The notes under the pieces are model-generated. The model was not told where the DNA came from, searched no databases, and saw only the letters and a list, made by a program, of their open reading frames with translations. From contig NZ_FOHO01000004.1 of assembly GCF_900111675.1 (NCBI RefSeq), positions 62,001 to 126,000 on the forward strand: 64,000 nucleotides of DNA. Direction: 5' to 3'. Positions 42,637 through 51,363 of the stretch are shown piece after piece. The DNA comes from Paracoccus homiensis. Its GTDB lineage: Bacteria; Pseudomonadota; Alphaproteobacteria; Rhodobacterales; Rhodobacteraceae. Positions within the stretch are counted from its first letter, which is position 1. Every line of letters starts with the position of its first letter. A program made the translations under genes and the position numbers.

Positions 42637-43032
42637 ATGGACGATCTGACCAAGCCGCCATCGACTGAACTTCTGGTCTGCGTGACCTGTCGCCGCGCGG
42701 GGGCCGTGCCCGTCGATGATCGCCGCCCCGGTCGTGCGCTTTATGATCAGATCACCGCGCTGGACCTTCCGCCGGGTCTGCGTGTGACCCCGACTGAATG
42801 CCTACAGAATTGCGATCACGGCTGCACCGTTGCGCTGCGGGGCGGGGACGCGAAATGGACCTATGTCTTTGCCAATGTCGATGATCAGGCCCATCCGCAG
42901 ATGATCCTGGACGGCGCCGCCCAATATCATGCGGCAGAGGACGGCGTGATCCCCTGGCGCCAGCGGCCCGAACATTTCAAGCGCAACTGCATCGCCCGCA
43001 TCCCCCCGAATACCGATCCAAGGAACGACTGA
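42637..43032 (+). CDS. DUF1636 family putative metal-binding/ferredoxin-like protein
   Basis: The 131-residue protein contains Cys15 and Cys18 (CVTCRRAG) and a second set TECLQNCDHGC (Cys55, Cys59, Cys63), the pattern of DUF1636 proteins, thought to be thioredoxin-fold ferredoxins or metal-binding proteins. The family often sits next to cobW/cobN in alphaproteobacteria, so it may donate electrons or metal in cobalt corrin synthesis, for example keeping cobalt reduced; that is inference. The ATG at 42637 comes after the riboswitch; its ribosome site is weak. CobW follows two bases after the stop. Confidence 0.85.
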   Translation: MDDLTKPPSTELLVCVTCRRAGAVPVDDRRPGRALYDQITALDLPPGLRVTPTECLQNCDHGCTVALRGGDAKWTYVFANVDDQAHPQMILDGAAQYHAAEDGVIPWRQRPEHFKRNCIARIPPNTDPRND

Positions 43033-43033
43033 C

Positions 43034-44092
43034 ATGAGCAATCTGGTGAAACTTCCGGTGACGATCGTCACAGGCTTTCTGGGGTCGGGCAAGACGACGC
43101 TGATCTCGCATCTGATGCGCAATCCGGGTGGGCGCAGGCTTGCCGTCATTGTCAATGAATTCGGCGATGTCGGTGTCGATGGCGAGATCCTGAAAAGCTG
43201 TGCGATTCCCGATTGCCCGGCAGAGAATATCGTCGAACTGGCCAATGGCTGTATCTGCTGCACCGTCGCCGATGATTTCATTCCGACCATCCAGGCGCTG
43301 ATGGCGCTGGACCCGCGTCCCGACCACATCCTGATCGAAACCAGTGGCCTTGCCCTGCCCAAGCCTTTACTGAAGGCGTTCGACTGGCAGGATATCAGGT
43401 CGCGCATCACGGTCGATGGCGTCATCGCGCTGGCCGATGCCGAGGCGGTCGCAGCGGGCCGTTTCGCGCCGAATGTGGCTGCGGTGGATGCGCAGCGTCT
43501 GGCGGATGACAGTCTGGATCACGACACCCCCCTGTCCGAGGTGTTCGAAGATCAGATCGCCTGCGCCGATATCGTCCTGCTGACCAAGCCCGATCTGGCA
43601 GGTCCGGAAGGCGTCGCCCGCGCCAAGGCCGAAATCGCGGCTCATGCGCCGCGTGCGCTGCCCGTGATCGAGGTTGCCGAGGGCGCGGTCGATCCGCGCG
43701 TGATCCTAGGCCTCGGTGCCGCGGCCGAGGATGATCTGGACGCCCGCCCCAGCCACCACGACGCGGCCCATGACCACGATCACGAGGATTTCGAGACCAT
43801 CGTGGTCGATATCCCGGAACTGGAGGATGCGCAGGACCTGGTGCGCGCCATCGAAGGGCTGGCAATGTCGCACAACATCCTGCGGATCAAGGGCTATGCC
43901 GCCGTTCGTGGCAAGCCCGCACGCCTGCTGGTGCAGGCGGTCGGCGCACGGGTCCGGCATCAATATGACCGCATGTGGACCCCGTCCGAGGGGCGTCGGG
44001 GCAGGTTGGTCGTGATCGCCGAACATGACGATATCCGGCCCGTCGAAATCCATGCCGCGCTGAACCGGATCGGCGCGAAGGTTGCCGGCTGA
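43034..44092 (+). CDS. cobW: Cobalamin biosynthesis protein CobW (COG0523 GTPase)
   Basis: CobW is a metal-chaperone GTPase thought to deliver cobalt to the chelatase. The 352-residue protein has the P-loop GFLGSGKTT (about 13-21), the metal-binding CxCC motif NGCICCTV (about 74-80) and a His/Asp-rich stretch (DARPSHHDAAHDHDHEDFE, about 236-254) that can store metal. The C-terminal CobW_C domain starts at about 260. AAGGA precedes the ATG. It is followed after six bases by cobN, in line with the chaperone role. Confidence 0.95.
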   Translation: MSNLVKLPVTIVTGFLGSGKTTLISHLMRNPGGRRLAVIVNEFGDVGVDGEILKSCAIPDCPAENIVELANGCICCTVADDFIPTIQALMALDPRPDHILIETSGLALPKPLLKAFDWQDIRSRITVDGVIALADAEAVAAGRFAPNVAAVDAQRLADDSLDHDTPLSEVFEDQIACADIVLLTKPDLAGPEGVARAKAEIAAHAPRALPVIEVAEGAVDPRVILGLGAAAEDDLDARPSHHDAAHDHDHEDFETIVVDIPELEDAQDLVRAIEGLAMSHNILRIKGYAAVRGKPARLLVQAVGARVRHQYDRMWTPSEGRRGRLVVIAEHDDIRPVEIHAALNRIGAKVAG

Positions 44093-44098
44093 CCCGTC

Positions 44099-47000
44099 AT
44101 GCATGTCGTTTTCCGCGAAAGTCACGGTCTGGAAGACAGCGCGACCCCGAAGGATCTGGAACAGGATCCGGCGGATCTGATCGTGCTGTCCTATTCCGAC
44201 AGTGATCTGAGTGCCTTCGCTTCGGCCTGGCATCGCGGAAAGGGTGCCCTGCCCTCGTTGCGACTGGCAAATCTTGCGGATCTGCGGCACCCGCTGTCGG
44301 TCGATACCTATCTGGAGCGTACGGTATCGGGGGCAAGGGCGGTGCTGCTGCGCCTGATCGGTGGCGTGCCCTATTGGGAATACGGTCTGGCGCAATTGCA
44401 CGAACTGGCAAAACGCCGGGGGATCGCGCTGGCCGTGCTGGCGGCGGACGGGCGGCCGGATGGCCGGCTGGATCGTGCCTCGACGCTGCCGGTTCCGGTG
44501 CTGCGGCGTCTTGCGCGGCTTTGCGATGCGGGTGGCGCGGACGCGGCACATGGCGCATTGGCCGAACTTGCCCATGCGGCGGGATTGCAGGCCTGTGCCG
44601 AACCGTCCGCGCCCGCCCTGCCCGATGCCGCGGGCTGGAGCCCGCATGACGGCGTCTGCGATCCTGTGCCCATGCCTGCGACCAAGAGCAAACCGCGCAT
44701 CGTGATCGTCTTTTACCGATCCTATGTCGTCTCGGCCGATCTTGCCCCGATCGCCGCCCTGTTCCGGGCTTTCGGCGATCATGGCTGCGAGGTTCGGGCG
44801 CTTTTCCTGCCCTCGTTGAAATCACCCCGTCACGCCGGTTGGCTGCGTCAGCAGATTGCCGATCTTGCGCCCGATGCGATCGTCAATGCGACCGCTTTCA
44901 GCGGCAAGGGCACGGACGGGGCCTCGCCCCTTGATGCCGGGGATGTGCCGGTGTTTCAGGTCGCGCTGGCCACATCGGATCACGCGGCCTGGCAGGGTTC
45001 GGCCCGGGGCTTGTCGCCTGCCGATCTGGCGATGCATGTCGTCCTGCCCGAGGTCGATGGCCGCATCTTTGCCGGGGCAATTTCGTTCAAGGAGGCCGGG
45101 CAGCGCGATACCGACCTGCAATTTTCGCGCGTGATCCATCGCCCCGATCCGTCGCTGGTATCGCAGGCCGTGCGGCGGGTGATGGGCTGGTTGCATCTGT
45201 CGGCCCTGCCGCGCCAGGAACGTCGCGTTGCGCTGATCCTGTCCACCTACCCGGGCAAGACCTGGAACCTGGGCCACGCGGTCGGGCTGGATGCCCCGGC
45301 GTCGGCCCGCGCGATCCTTCAGGATCTGGGCGCTGCGGGCTATGCCACCGGGGACATCGCAGACGATCTGGACCAGCGTCTGCAACACGCGCATATCGAC
45401 TGGCCCCTGTCCGATTACCGCCACGCGCTGACCAGCCTGCCTGCGGCGCTGCGCGATGCGCTGCATGACTGCTGGGGCGCGCCGGAATCTGACCCCGCGA
45501 TCAGCGATGGCGCGTTTCGTTTCGCGGCGATCCGCTGCGGCAATGCCATCGTCGCCCTGCAGCCTGAACGCGGCGACCCTGCCCTTCGCGGCGATGAATA
45601 TCACGATCTGGCCCGCACGCCACGGCATGCCTATGTCGCCTTCTATCTGTGGCTTGCGCAGCAGGTCGACGCGATCGTTCACATCGGTGCCCATGGCACG
45701 CTGGAATGGTTGCCGGGAAAATCGGTTGCGCTGTCGGATGCCTGCTGGCCACAGGCCCTGGCCGGCGACATGCCGATCCTTTATCCCTTCATCGTCAACG
45801 ATCCGGGCGAAGCCGCACAGGCCAAGCGCCGCATCGGGGCCGTCACGCTGGGACATGTCCCGCCACCCCTGCGACAGGCCGCGACGCCCGACCGGCTGGC
45901 CTTTCTCGAGGCGCTGCTGGACGAGTTTTCCAACGCCGACGGACTGGATCCGCGCCGCCGCGACAGGTTGCAGGACGACATCAGGTCCGAGGCGCAAACC
46001 CTTGGTCTGGAAGATGATCTTGGCTTGCATCGCGCAAGCTCGACCGCCGAGGCGATCACCCGCATCGACCGGTTCGTCTGCGATGTGAAAGACAGCCAGT
46101 TCGGCGAGGGGCTGCATATCTGGGGGCGTCAGGCTGGCAACCAGTCCGATCCCGCCTTCCACCACGCGGTCGCACAGGAAAGCCATGCGCTGATCCATGC
46201 GCTGGACGGGCGTTTCATTCCCGGCGGGCCGGCAGGCTCGCCCTATCGGGGGCGGCGCGACGTGCTGCCGACGGGGCGCAACCTGTTCTGCACCGATCCC
46301 CGTGCCGTGCCCAGCCGCGCCGCCCATGCCCAAGGGATGACGCTGGCGGATGAACTGATCCGCCGCCATCTGCAGGACCACGGCGACTGGCCGCGCAACC
46401 TGATCGTCGATCTGTGGGGCTCGGCCACGATGCGCACAGCGGGCGAGGAATTTGCCATGGCGCTGCATCTGCTGGGTGTGCGTCCGGTCTGGGATCCGGG
46501 TTCGGAACGGGTGTCGGGCTTCGAAATCCTGCCCATCGCCGAACTGGACCGCCCCCGGCTGGATGTAACCCTGCGCGTATCGGGTCTGTTCCGCGACGTG
46601 TTTCCGACCCTGTCGGCGCTGTTTGCCAAGGCGGTTCGCGCCCTTGCCGCCCGTGACGAGGCCCCGGACTGGAACCCCTTTGTCGCGCGGGATGGGCTGG
46701 CGCGCGTCTATGGTCCCGCGCCGGGCAGTTTCGGCTTGCAGATGGCCGATTTTCTGCACCGCTATGACGATCAGGCCCGCCACGATGCCGGGCAGGCCTG
46801 GCTTGCGGCCTCGGGCTGGGCGCTGGATGGCGATCATGCGGTGCCGGATCGGGACGGTATCGCCGGGCGCGTCGCAGCCGCAGACGCCTTTGTCCACTTG
46901 CAGGACCTGCCCGAGACCGACCTGCTGCTGGCCTCGGACTATGCCGCGCACGAGGCCGGGTTCGCGGCCGCGAACGCCGTGGAAGGTGGCCGGGCCGCGC

Positions 47001-47386
47001 TGTATCATCTGGACAGCACCGATCCGTCGCGCCCCCGCGCGCGCGACCTGCGCGAAGAGATTGCCCGCGTCGTGCAGGCCCGTGCGGCCAACCCGGACTG
47101 GATCGCGGGCATGCGCGCGCATGGGTTTCGCGGCGCAGCCGAAATCGCGGCGACGCTGGATCACATGGCCGCCTTCGCGCATCTGGCAGGCGTTGTCGGG
47201 CCACATCTGTTCGATCTGTATCACGACGCCACATTGGGCGATCCCTGCACCCATCGGTTCCTGCAAGAGGCCAATCCCGGTGCCTTCGCGGCGATGCAGG
47301 ATCAGTTTCAGGCCCTGATGCGGGCCGGTCTGTGGCAGACGCGGCGCAACTCGATCCGCGCGACCGTGGCCGAGGGCGCGGCATGA
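44099..47386 (+). CDS. cobN: Cobaltochelatase subunit CobN
   Basis: CobN is the large subunit of the ATP-dependent cobaltochelatase (with CobS and CobT) that inserts cobalt into hydrogenobyrinic acid a,c-diamide. The 1095-residue protein begins MHVVFRESHGLEDSATPKDL and contains the CobN/BchH core HIGAHGTLEWLPGKSVALSDACWPQ (about 520-545) plus the GRNLFCTDPRAVPS segment. It is shorter than the 1275-residue Pseudomonas denitrificans enzyme. It overlaps cobG by four bases. CobS and CobT are not in the window. Confidence 0.95.
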   Translation: MHVVFRESHGLEDSATPKDLEQDPADLIVLSYSDSDLSAFASAWHRGKGALPSLRLANLADLRHPLSVDTYLERTVSGARAVLLRLIGGVPYWEYGLAQLHELAKRRGIALAVLAADGRPDGRLDRASTLPVPVLRRLARLCDAGGADAAHGALAELAHAAGLQACAEPSAPALPDAAGWSPHDGVCDPVPMPATKSKPRIVIVFYRSYVVSADLAPIAALFRAFGDHGCEVRALFLPSLKSPRHAGWLRQQIADLAPDAIVNATAFSGKGTDGASPLDAGDVPVFQVALATSDHAAWQGSARGLSPADLAMHVVLPEVDGRIFAGAISFKEAGQRDTDLQFSRVIHRPDPSLVSQAVRRVMGWLHLSALPRQERRVALILSTYPGKTWNLGHAVGLDAPASARAILQDLGAAGYATGDIADDLDQRLQHAHIDWPLSDYRHALTSLPAALRDALHDCWGAPESDPAISDGAFRFAAIRCGNAIVALQPERGDPALRGDEYHDLARTPRHAYVAFYLWLAQQVDAIVHIGAHGTLEWLPGKSVALSDACWPQALAGDMPILYPFIVNDPGEAAQAKRRIGAVTLGHVPPPLRQAATPDRLAFLEALLDEFSNADGLDPRRRDRLQDDIRSEAQTLGLEDDLGLHRASSTAEAITRIDRFVCDVKDSQFGEGLHIWGRQAGNQSDPAFHHAVAQESHALIHALDGRFIPGGPAGSPYRGRRDVLPTGRNLFCTDPRAVPSRAAHAQGMTLADELIRRHLQDHGDWPRNLIVDLWGSATMRTAGEEFAMALHLLGVRPVWDPGSERVSGFEILPIAELDRPRLDVTLRVSGLFRDVFPTLSALFAKAVRALAARDEAPDWNPFVARDGLARVYGPAPGSFGLQMADFLHRYDDQARHDAGQAWLAASGWALDGDHAVPDRDGIAGRVAAADAFVHLQDLPETDLLLASDYAAHEAGFAAANAVEGGRAALYHLDSTDPSRPRARDLREEIARVVQARAANPDWIAGMRAHGFRGAAEIAATLDHMAAFAHLAGVVGPHLFDLYHDATLGDPCTHRFLQEANPGAFAAMQDQFQALMRAGLWQTRRNSIRATVAEGAA

Positions 47387-48516
47387 GCGGCCCGGTCATC
47401 AAAGGCTGGTGCCCCGGTGCCTACAGGCCCATGATGTCGGGTGACGGGCTGATCCTGCGGGTGCGCCCGTTTCGCAGTCAGCTTGATCCCACGCAGGTCG
47501 CCGTGCTGTGCGATCTGGCCGAGGATCTGGGCCACGGCACGCTGGATCTGACCTCGCGCGCGAATATCCAGATCCGCGGGCTGACCGAGGCGGGGCACGA
47601 CAGCGCCCTGCAACGCCTGATGGCCGCGCGGCTTCTGGACCCCGATCCCGCGACCGAGGCCCGGCGCAACATCGTGATGCACCCGGATCACCGCCCCGGC
47701 GAGCTGACCGACCGGCTGTACCTGGCGCTTTGCACGGGGCTGGGGTCGCTGCCGGAACTGCCGGGCAAGATGGGCTTTGCGCTGGATACCGGGGCATATG
47801 CGATGCTGGGCGCGGCATCGGCCGATTTCAGGTTTGAATTGTCGCGGGACGGGCAGCTGATCCTGCGGGCCGACGGGGCCGAACGGGGCCGCCCGGTCAC
47901 GCCGGAACAGGCGGTGCCTGCCCTTGCCGAGATGGCCCGTTGGTTCGTGGACAGCGACGGCCCCGCGTCGGGCCGGATGGCACGTCATCTGCGGCACGCC
48001 GACATGCCCGCAATGTGGCAGCAGACCGCGCCACGCCCGCAATCGCCCGCCCCGCAGCCCGGACCCTGGGGCGCCGGAACAATCCTGGGCGCCGCCTTCG
48101 GTGCGATCCCGGCGGATGCGCTGCGTCGGCTGATGCGGGACAGTGACGCGCGTCAGATGCGATTGATACCGGATCGGCTGTTCTGGCTGACCGGTGCGCG
48201 CGATGTCATCGCCCCGGGTTTCATCCAGACGCCCAACGCGCCCCTGCTGGCCGCCCATGCCTGCCCCGGTGCGCCCCATTGTAGGCAGGCCAGCGTCGCA
48301 ACCCGCGATCTGGCGCGGCGACTGGCCCCGCATATCCGTGGCGGGCTGCATGTATCGGGCTGTGCCAAGGGCTGCGCCCTGTCCCGCGCCGCGCGCCTGA
48401 CCCTGACCGGTCGCGACGGGCGCTTTGACCTGATCGACAATGGCCGGGCTTGGGATCAGCCCAGCCAGCGTGGCCTTGATCCCGCCCAATTATGCGAAAT
48501 CTACGAGTGTCCGTGA
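47383..48516 (+). CDS. cobG: Precorrin-3B synthase CobG
   Basis: CobG uses O2 to oxidise precorrin-3A to precorrin-3B, preparing ring contraction, and defines the aerobic pathway. The 377-residue protein is built like a nitrite/sulfite reductase: RANIQIRGL near the start and the [4Fe-4S] cysteines in HACPGAPHC (C-x5-C) and SGCAKGC (C-x3-C) near residue 300-330. I begin at the ATG at 47383 overlapping the cobN stop; upstream codons are in cobN. The cobH start follows the stop directly. Confidence 0.95.
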   Translation: MSGPVIKGWCPGAYRPMMSGDGLILRVRPFRSQLDPTQVAVLCDLAEDLGHGTLDLTSRANIQIRGLTEAGHDSALQRLMAARLLDPDPATEARRNIVMHPDHRPGELTDRLYLALCTGLGSLPELPGKMGFALDTGAYAMLGAASADFRFELSRDGQLILRADGAERGRPVTPEQAVPALAEMARWFVDSDGPASGRMARHLRHADMPAMWQQTAPRPQSPAPQPGPWGAGTILGAAFGAIPADALRRLMRDSDARQMRLIPDRLFWLTGARDVIAPGFIQTPNAPLLAAHACPGAPHCRQASVATRDLARRLAPHIRGGLHVSGCAKGCALSRAARLTLTGRDGRFDLIDNGRAWDQPSQRGLDPAQLCEIYECP

Positions 48517-49146
48517 ATGCCATATGATTACGAAAAGGACGGGGCCGCGATTTATCGCCAAAGCTTCGCGACCATCCGCGCCGAGGCCGATCTGGCCCGC
48601 TTTGACCCCGCCGAGGAACAGGTCGCAGTCCGCATGATCCATGCCGCCGGGATGGTCGGCCTAGAGGAACATATCCGCTTTTCGCCGGGCTTCGTTCAGA
48701 CGGCGCGGTCGGCCTTGCAGGGCGGTGCGCCGATCCTGTGCGATGCGCGGATGGTTTCGGAAGGTGTGACCCGCCCGCGCCTGCCCGCAGAGAACGCGGT
48801 GATCTGCACGCTGCACAACCCCGCCGTGGTGCAGATGGCCGCTGATCTGGGCAACACACGCTCGGCCGCGGCGCTGGAATTGTGGCGGCCGCATCTGGCC
48901 GGTGCGCTGGTGGCGATCGGCAATGCGCCGACGGCGCTGTTTCATCTGCTGAACATGCTGCAGGACCCCGACTGCCCGCGCCCCGCCGCGATCATCGGCT
49001 GCCCGGTGGGCTTTGTCGGCGCAATGGAAAGCAAGTCCGCGCTTTGGGCCGATCAGCCGGTGCCGTGCTGCATCGTCGCAGGGCGACTGGGTGGCAGCGC
49101 CATCACCGTCGCCGCCATCAACGCCATCGCGAGCCGCGCCGAATGA
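48517..49146 (+). CDS. cobH: Precorrin-8X methylmutase CobH
   Basis: CobH moves the C11 methyl to C12, converting precorrin-8X to hydrogenobyrinic acid. The 209-residue protein has the conserved RMIHAAGMVGLEEHIRFSPG with His42 matching the catalytic His43 of the Pseudomonas denitrificans enzyme, and GCPVGFVGAMESKSAL near the C-terminus. The ATG comes directly after the cobG stop, and the gene overlaps cobI by four bases. Confidence 0.95.
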   Translation: MPYDYEKDGAAIYRQSFATIRAEADLARFDPAEEQVAVRMIHAAGMVGLEEHIRFSPGFVQTARSALQGGAPILCDARMVSEGVTRPRLPAENAVICTLHNPAVVQMAADLGNTRSAAALELWRPHLAGALVAIGNAPTALFHLLNMLQDPDCPRPAAIIGCPVGFVGAMESKSALWADQPVPCCIVAGRLGGSAITVAAINAIASRAE

Positions 49147-49886
49147 ACATCACCGCGACAAAGCCGGGAACGATCTGGGGTGTCGGGCTTGGTCCGGGCG
49201 ATCCGGACCTGATGTCGGTGCGCGCCCACCGCCTGTTGGGGCAGGCCCGCCATGTGGCCTATTTCCGCAAGAAGGGCCGCCCCGGCCATGCCCGCTGCAT
49301 CGTCGAGGGCCTGCTGCCGCCCGATGTGCGGGAAATCGCGATGGAGTATCCGGTCACGACCGAAATCCCGCTGACCGATCCGCGCTACAACGCCCTGCTG
49401 TCGGCATTCTACGCCGATTGCGCGGCGCAGTTGCGCGCCTTGTCGCAGGCCGGACAAGAGGTTCTGGTCCTGGCCGAGGGCGACCCGTTCTTCTACGGCT
49501 CGTTCATGCATCTTTACGACCGGCTGCGCGATGCTGTGCCGGTTCGGGTCGTGCCCGCGATCACCGGCATGTCTGCGGCATGGGCCGCGACGGGTCAGCC
49601 GATCACATGGGGCGATGATGTGATGGCGACGCTGATGGGCACCCTGCCCGAAGATGATCTGGTTGATCGCATGTGCCGGGCCGATGCGCTGGTCGTGATG
49701 AAGATCGGCCGCAATATCGACAAGATCCGCCGCGCCCTGCGCCGCGCGGGCCGTTTCGATGCCGCCTGGCTGGTCGAGTACGCCGCGATGCCGAACCAGA
49801 CCGTCCAGAAACTGTCCGAGGCCGAGGGCCGCGTCACCCCCTATTTCTCGATCGTGATCGTGCATGGTCAGGGCAGGCGGCCATGA
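49143..49886 (+). CDS. cobI: Precorrin-2 C20-methyltransferase CobI
   Basis: CobI transfers a methyl from S-adenosylmethionine to C20 of precorrin-2. The 247-residue protein shows the tetrapyrrole methylase start GTIWGVGLGPGDPDLMSVRA (about 9-28), the loop VLVLAEGDPFFYGSFMHLYDRL and VVPAITGMSAAWAATG. The 4-base overlaps with cobH and cobJ show that the genes form one unit. Confidence 0.95.
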   Translation: MNITATKPGTIWGVGLGPGDPDLMSVRAHRLLGQARHVAYFRKKGRPGHARCIVEGLLPPDVREIAMEYPVTTEIPLTDPRYNALLSAFYADCAAQLRALSQAGQEVLVLAEGDPFFYGSFMHLYDRLRDAVPVRVVPAITGMSAAWAATGQPITWGDDVMATLMGTLPEDDLVDRMCRADALVVMKIGRNIDKIRRALRRAGRFDAAWLVEYAAMPNQTVQKLSEAEGRVTPYFSIVIVHGQGRRP

Positions 49887-50635
49887 CCGGACGACTGGTC
49901 ATCGCCGGACTTGGCCCCGGCGCCGAAACCCTGATCACCCCCGAGGTGACGCAGGCGCTGGCTGATGCCAGCGATATCGTCGGCTATATCCCCTATGTCG
50001 CCCGGATTGCGCCGCGCCCCGGCCTGACCCTGCATCCCAGCGACAATCGTGTGGAAATCGACCGGGCACGACACGCCCTGACGATGGCCAGCGACGGGCG
50101 GCAGGTCGTGGTCGTGTCATCCGGCGATCCCGGCGTCTTCGCCATGGCGGCGGCGGTTTTCGAGGCGGTCGAGAACGGCCCTGCGGCATGGCGCGATCTG
50201 GACATTCAGGTGCTGCCCGGCATCACCGCCATGCTTGCGGCGGCGGCACGGGCCGGTGCGCCGCTTGGCCATGATTTCTGCGCGATCAACCTGTCGGACA
50301 ACCTGAAGCCCTGGCCACTGATCGAGCGTCGCCTGCGTCTGGCCGCCGAGGGCGATTTCGCGATGGCCTTCTACAACCCCCGCTCGACCTCGCGCCCGGC
50401 GGGCTTTGCCCGCGCCTTGGAGGTGCTGACCGCATGCTGCGGCGATGATCGCCCGGTGATCTTCGCCCGCGCCGTGTCAACCCCCGAGGAACGGATCAGC
50501 GTCGTCCCCCTGCCCCAATGTCGCCCCGAGATGGCCGATATGCGGACGGTCGTGATCGTCGGGTCATCGACAACGCGCGTCATCGCGCGGGCGGGTGTGC
50601 CCCTTGTCTATACCCCCCGCAAGGTGGGGCCATGA
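49883..50635 (+). CDS. cobJ: Precorrin-3B C17-methyltransferase CobJ
   Basis: CobJ methylates C17 and contracts the ring to give precorrin-4. The 250-residue methylase has the motif LVIAGLGPGAETLITPEV (about 5-22), VVVVSSGDPGVFAMAAAVFE, VLPGITAMLAAAARAGAPLGHDFCAINLSD and the typical MAFYNPRSTSRP. Its end overlaps 28 bases with the convergent cobK gene. Confidence 0.95.
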   Translation: MTGRLVIAGLGPGAETLITPEVTQALADASDIVGYIPYVARIAPRPGLTLHPSDNRVEIDRARHALTMASDGRQVVVVSSGDPGVFAMAAAVFEAVENGPAAWRDLDIQVLPGITAMLAAAARAGAPLGHDFCAINLSDNLKPWPLIERRLRLAAEGDFAMAFYNPRSTSRPAGFARALEVLTACCGDDRPVIFARAVSTPEERISVVPLPQCRPEMADMRTVVIVGSSTTRVIARAGVPLVYTPRKVGP

Positions 50636-51363
50636 CCCAGCCAGTCGATCACTTCGGCAATCGTTTCGACCTGCGGCCGCTGCGGAATGGCGGGGCGCTG
50701 GATCATGACGACCGGCAGGCCCAGTTGCCGCGCGGCGATGATCTTGGCCATGGCACCGGTCCCACCCGAATTCTTGGACAGGATCAGATCGATCCGGTGC
50801 CGACGCAACAGGGCAAGATCGCCTTCGACCGTAAAGGGACCACGGTCGATGATCGCATGGTGATCGGGAAAGCCGGGCGTTTGGCGTGGCGGATCGACCA
50901 GCCGCAGCAGGTAGAAATGCTGCGACTGCGGCTGAAATTCGGGCAGATGCATCCGCCCCACCGCCAGCATGACCCGGCGCGGCGGACCCGCCAGCGCCTG
51001 AACTGCTGTGGCGATGTCGGGCACCTTGATCCAGCGATCTTCTGGCTGTTCCTGCCACGGCGGACGTGTCAGCGCGATCAACGGCACCCCAACCTGTCGG
51101 CAGGCCGCGACGGCGTTGCCGCTGATCGTCGCGGCAAAGGGATGTGTGGCGTCGACGACATGGGTGATCGCGTTCTGGCGCAGGTAGTCGGCCAGCGCCG
51201 CCACGCCGCCGAAACCGCCGACCCGCATCGGCAAGCCCTGCCGCGCCGGATCGGCCACCCGCCCGGCCAAGGACACGGTGCCCGCGATGCCGGCCTGATC
51301 CAGATGATGCCCCAGCCGCGTTCCCTCGGTCGTGCCGCCCAGCAACAACAGGTTTGGTCGCAT
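50608..51363 (-). CDS. cobK: Precorrin-6A reductase CobK (reverse strand inside cob operon)
   Basis: CobK reduces precorrin-6A to precorrin-6B (dihydro-precorrin-6) with NADPH. The 251-residue protein begins NLLLLGGTTEGTRLGHHLD (GGTxEG motif), has VDATHPFAATISGNAVAAC and the LSKNSGGTGAMAKIIAARQLGLPVVMI segment near the C-terminus, all family-typical. It is transcribed against the rest of the operon: the 3' end overlaps cobJ by 28 bases, and its ATG (51363-51361) overlaps the cobL ATG (51362-51364) in a shared CATG. Its promoter must lie inside cobL, unless antisense transcripts are used. Confidence 0.94.
   Translation of the reverse strand: MRPNLLLLGGTTEGTRLGHHLDQAGIAGTVSLAGRVADPARQGLPMRVGGFGGVAALADYLRQNAITHVVDATHPFAATISGNAVAACRQVGVPLIALTRPPWQEQPEDRWIKVPDIATAVQALAGPPRRVMLAVGRMHLPEFQPQSQHFYLLRLVDPPRQTPGFPDHHAIIDRGPFTVEGDLALLRRHRIDLILSKNSGGTGAMAKIIAARQLGLPVVMIQRPAIPQRPQVETIAEVIDWLGHGPTLRGV

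Noticed and set aside
44822..47266. Minus-strand frame of over 800 codons opposite cobN
   Set aside because: Antisense of a clearly conserved CobN, no motif, no ribosome site; such open antisense frames are common at this base composition.
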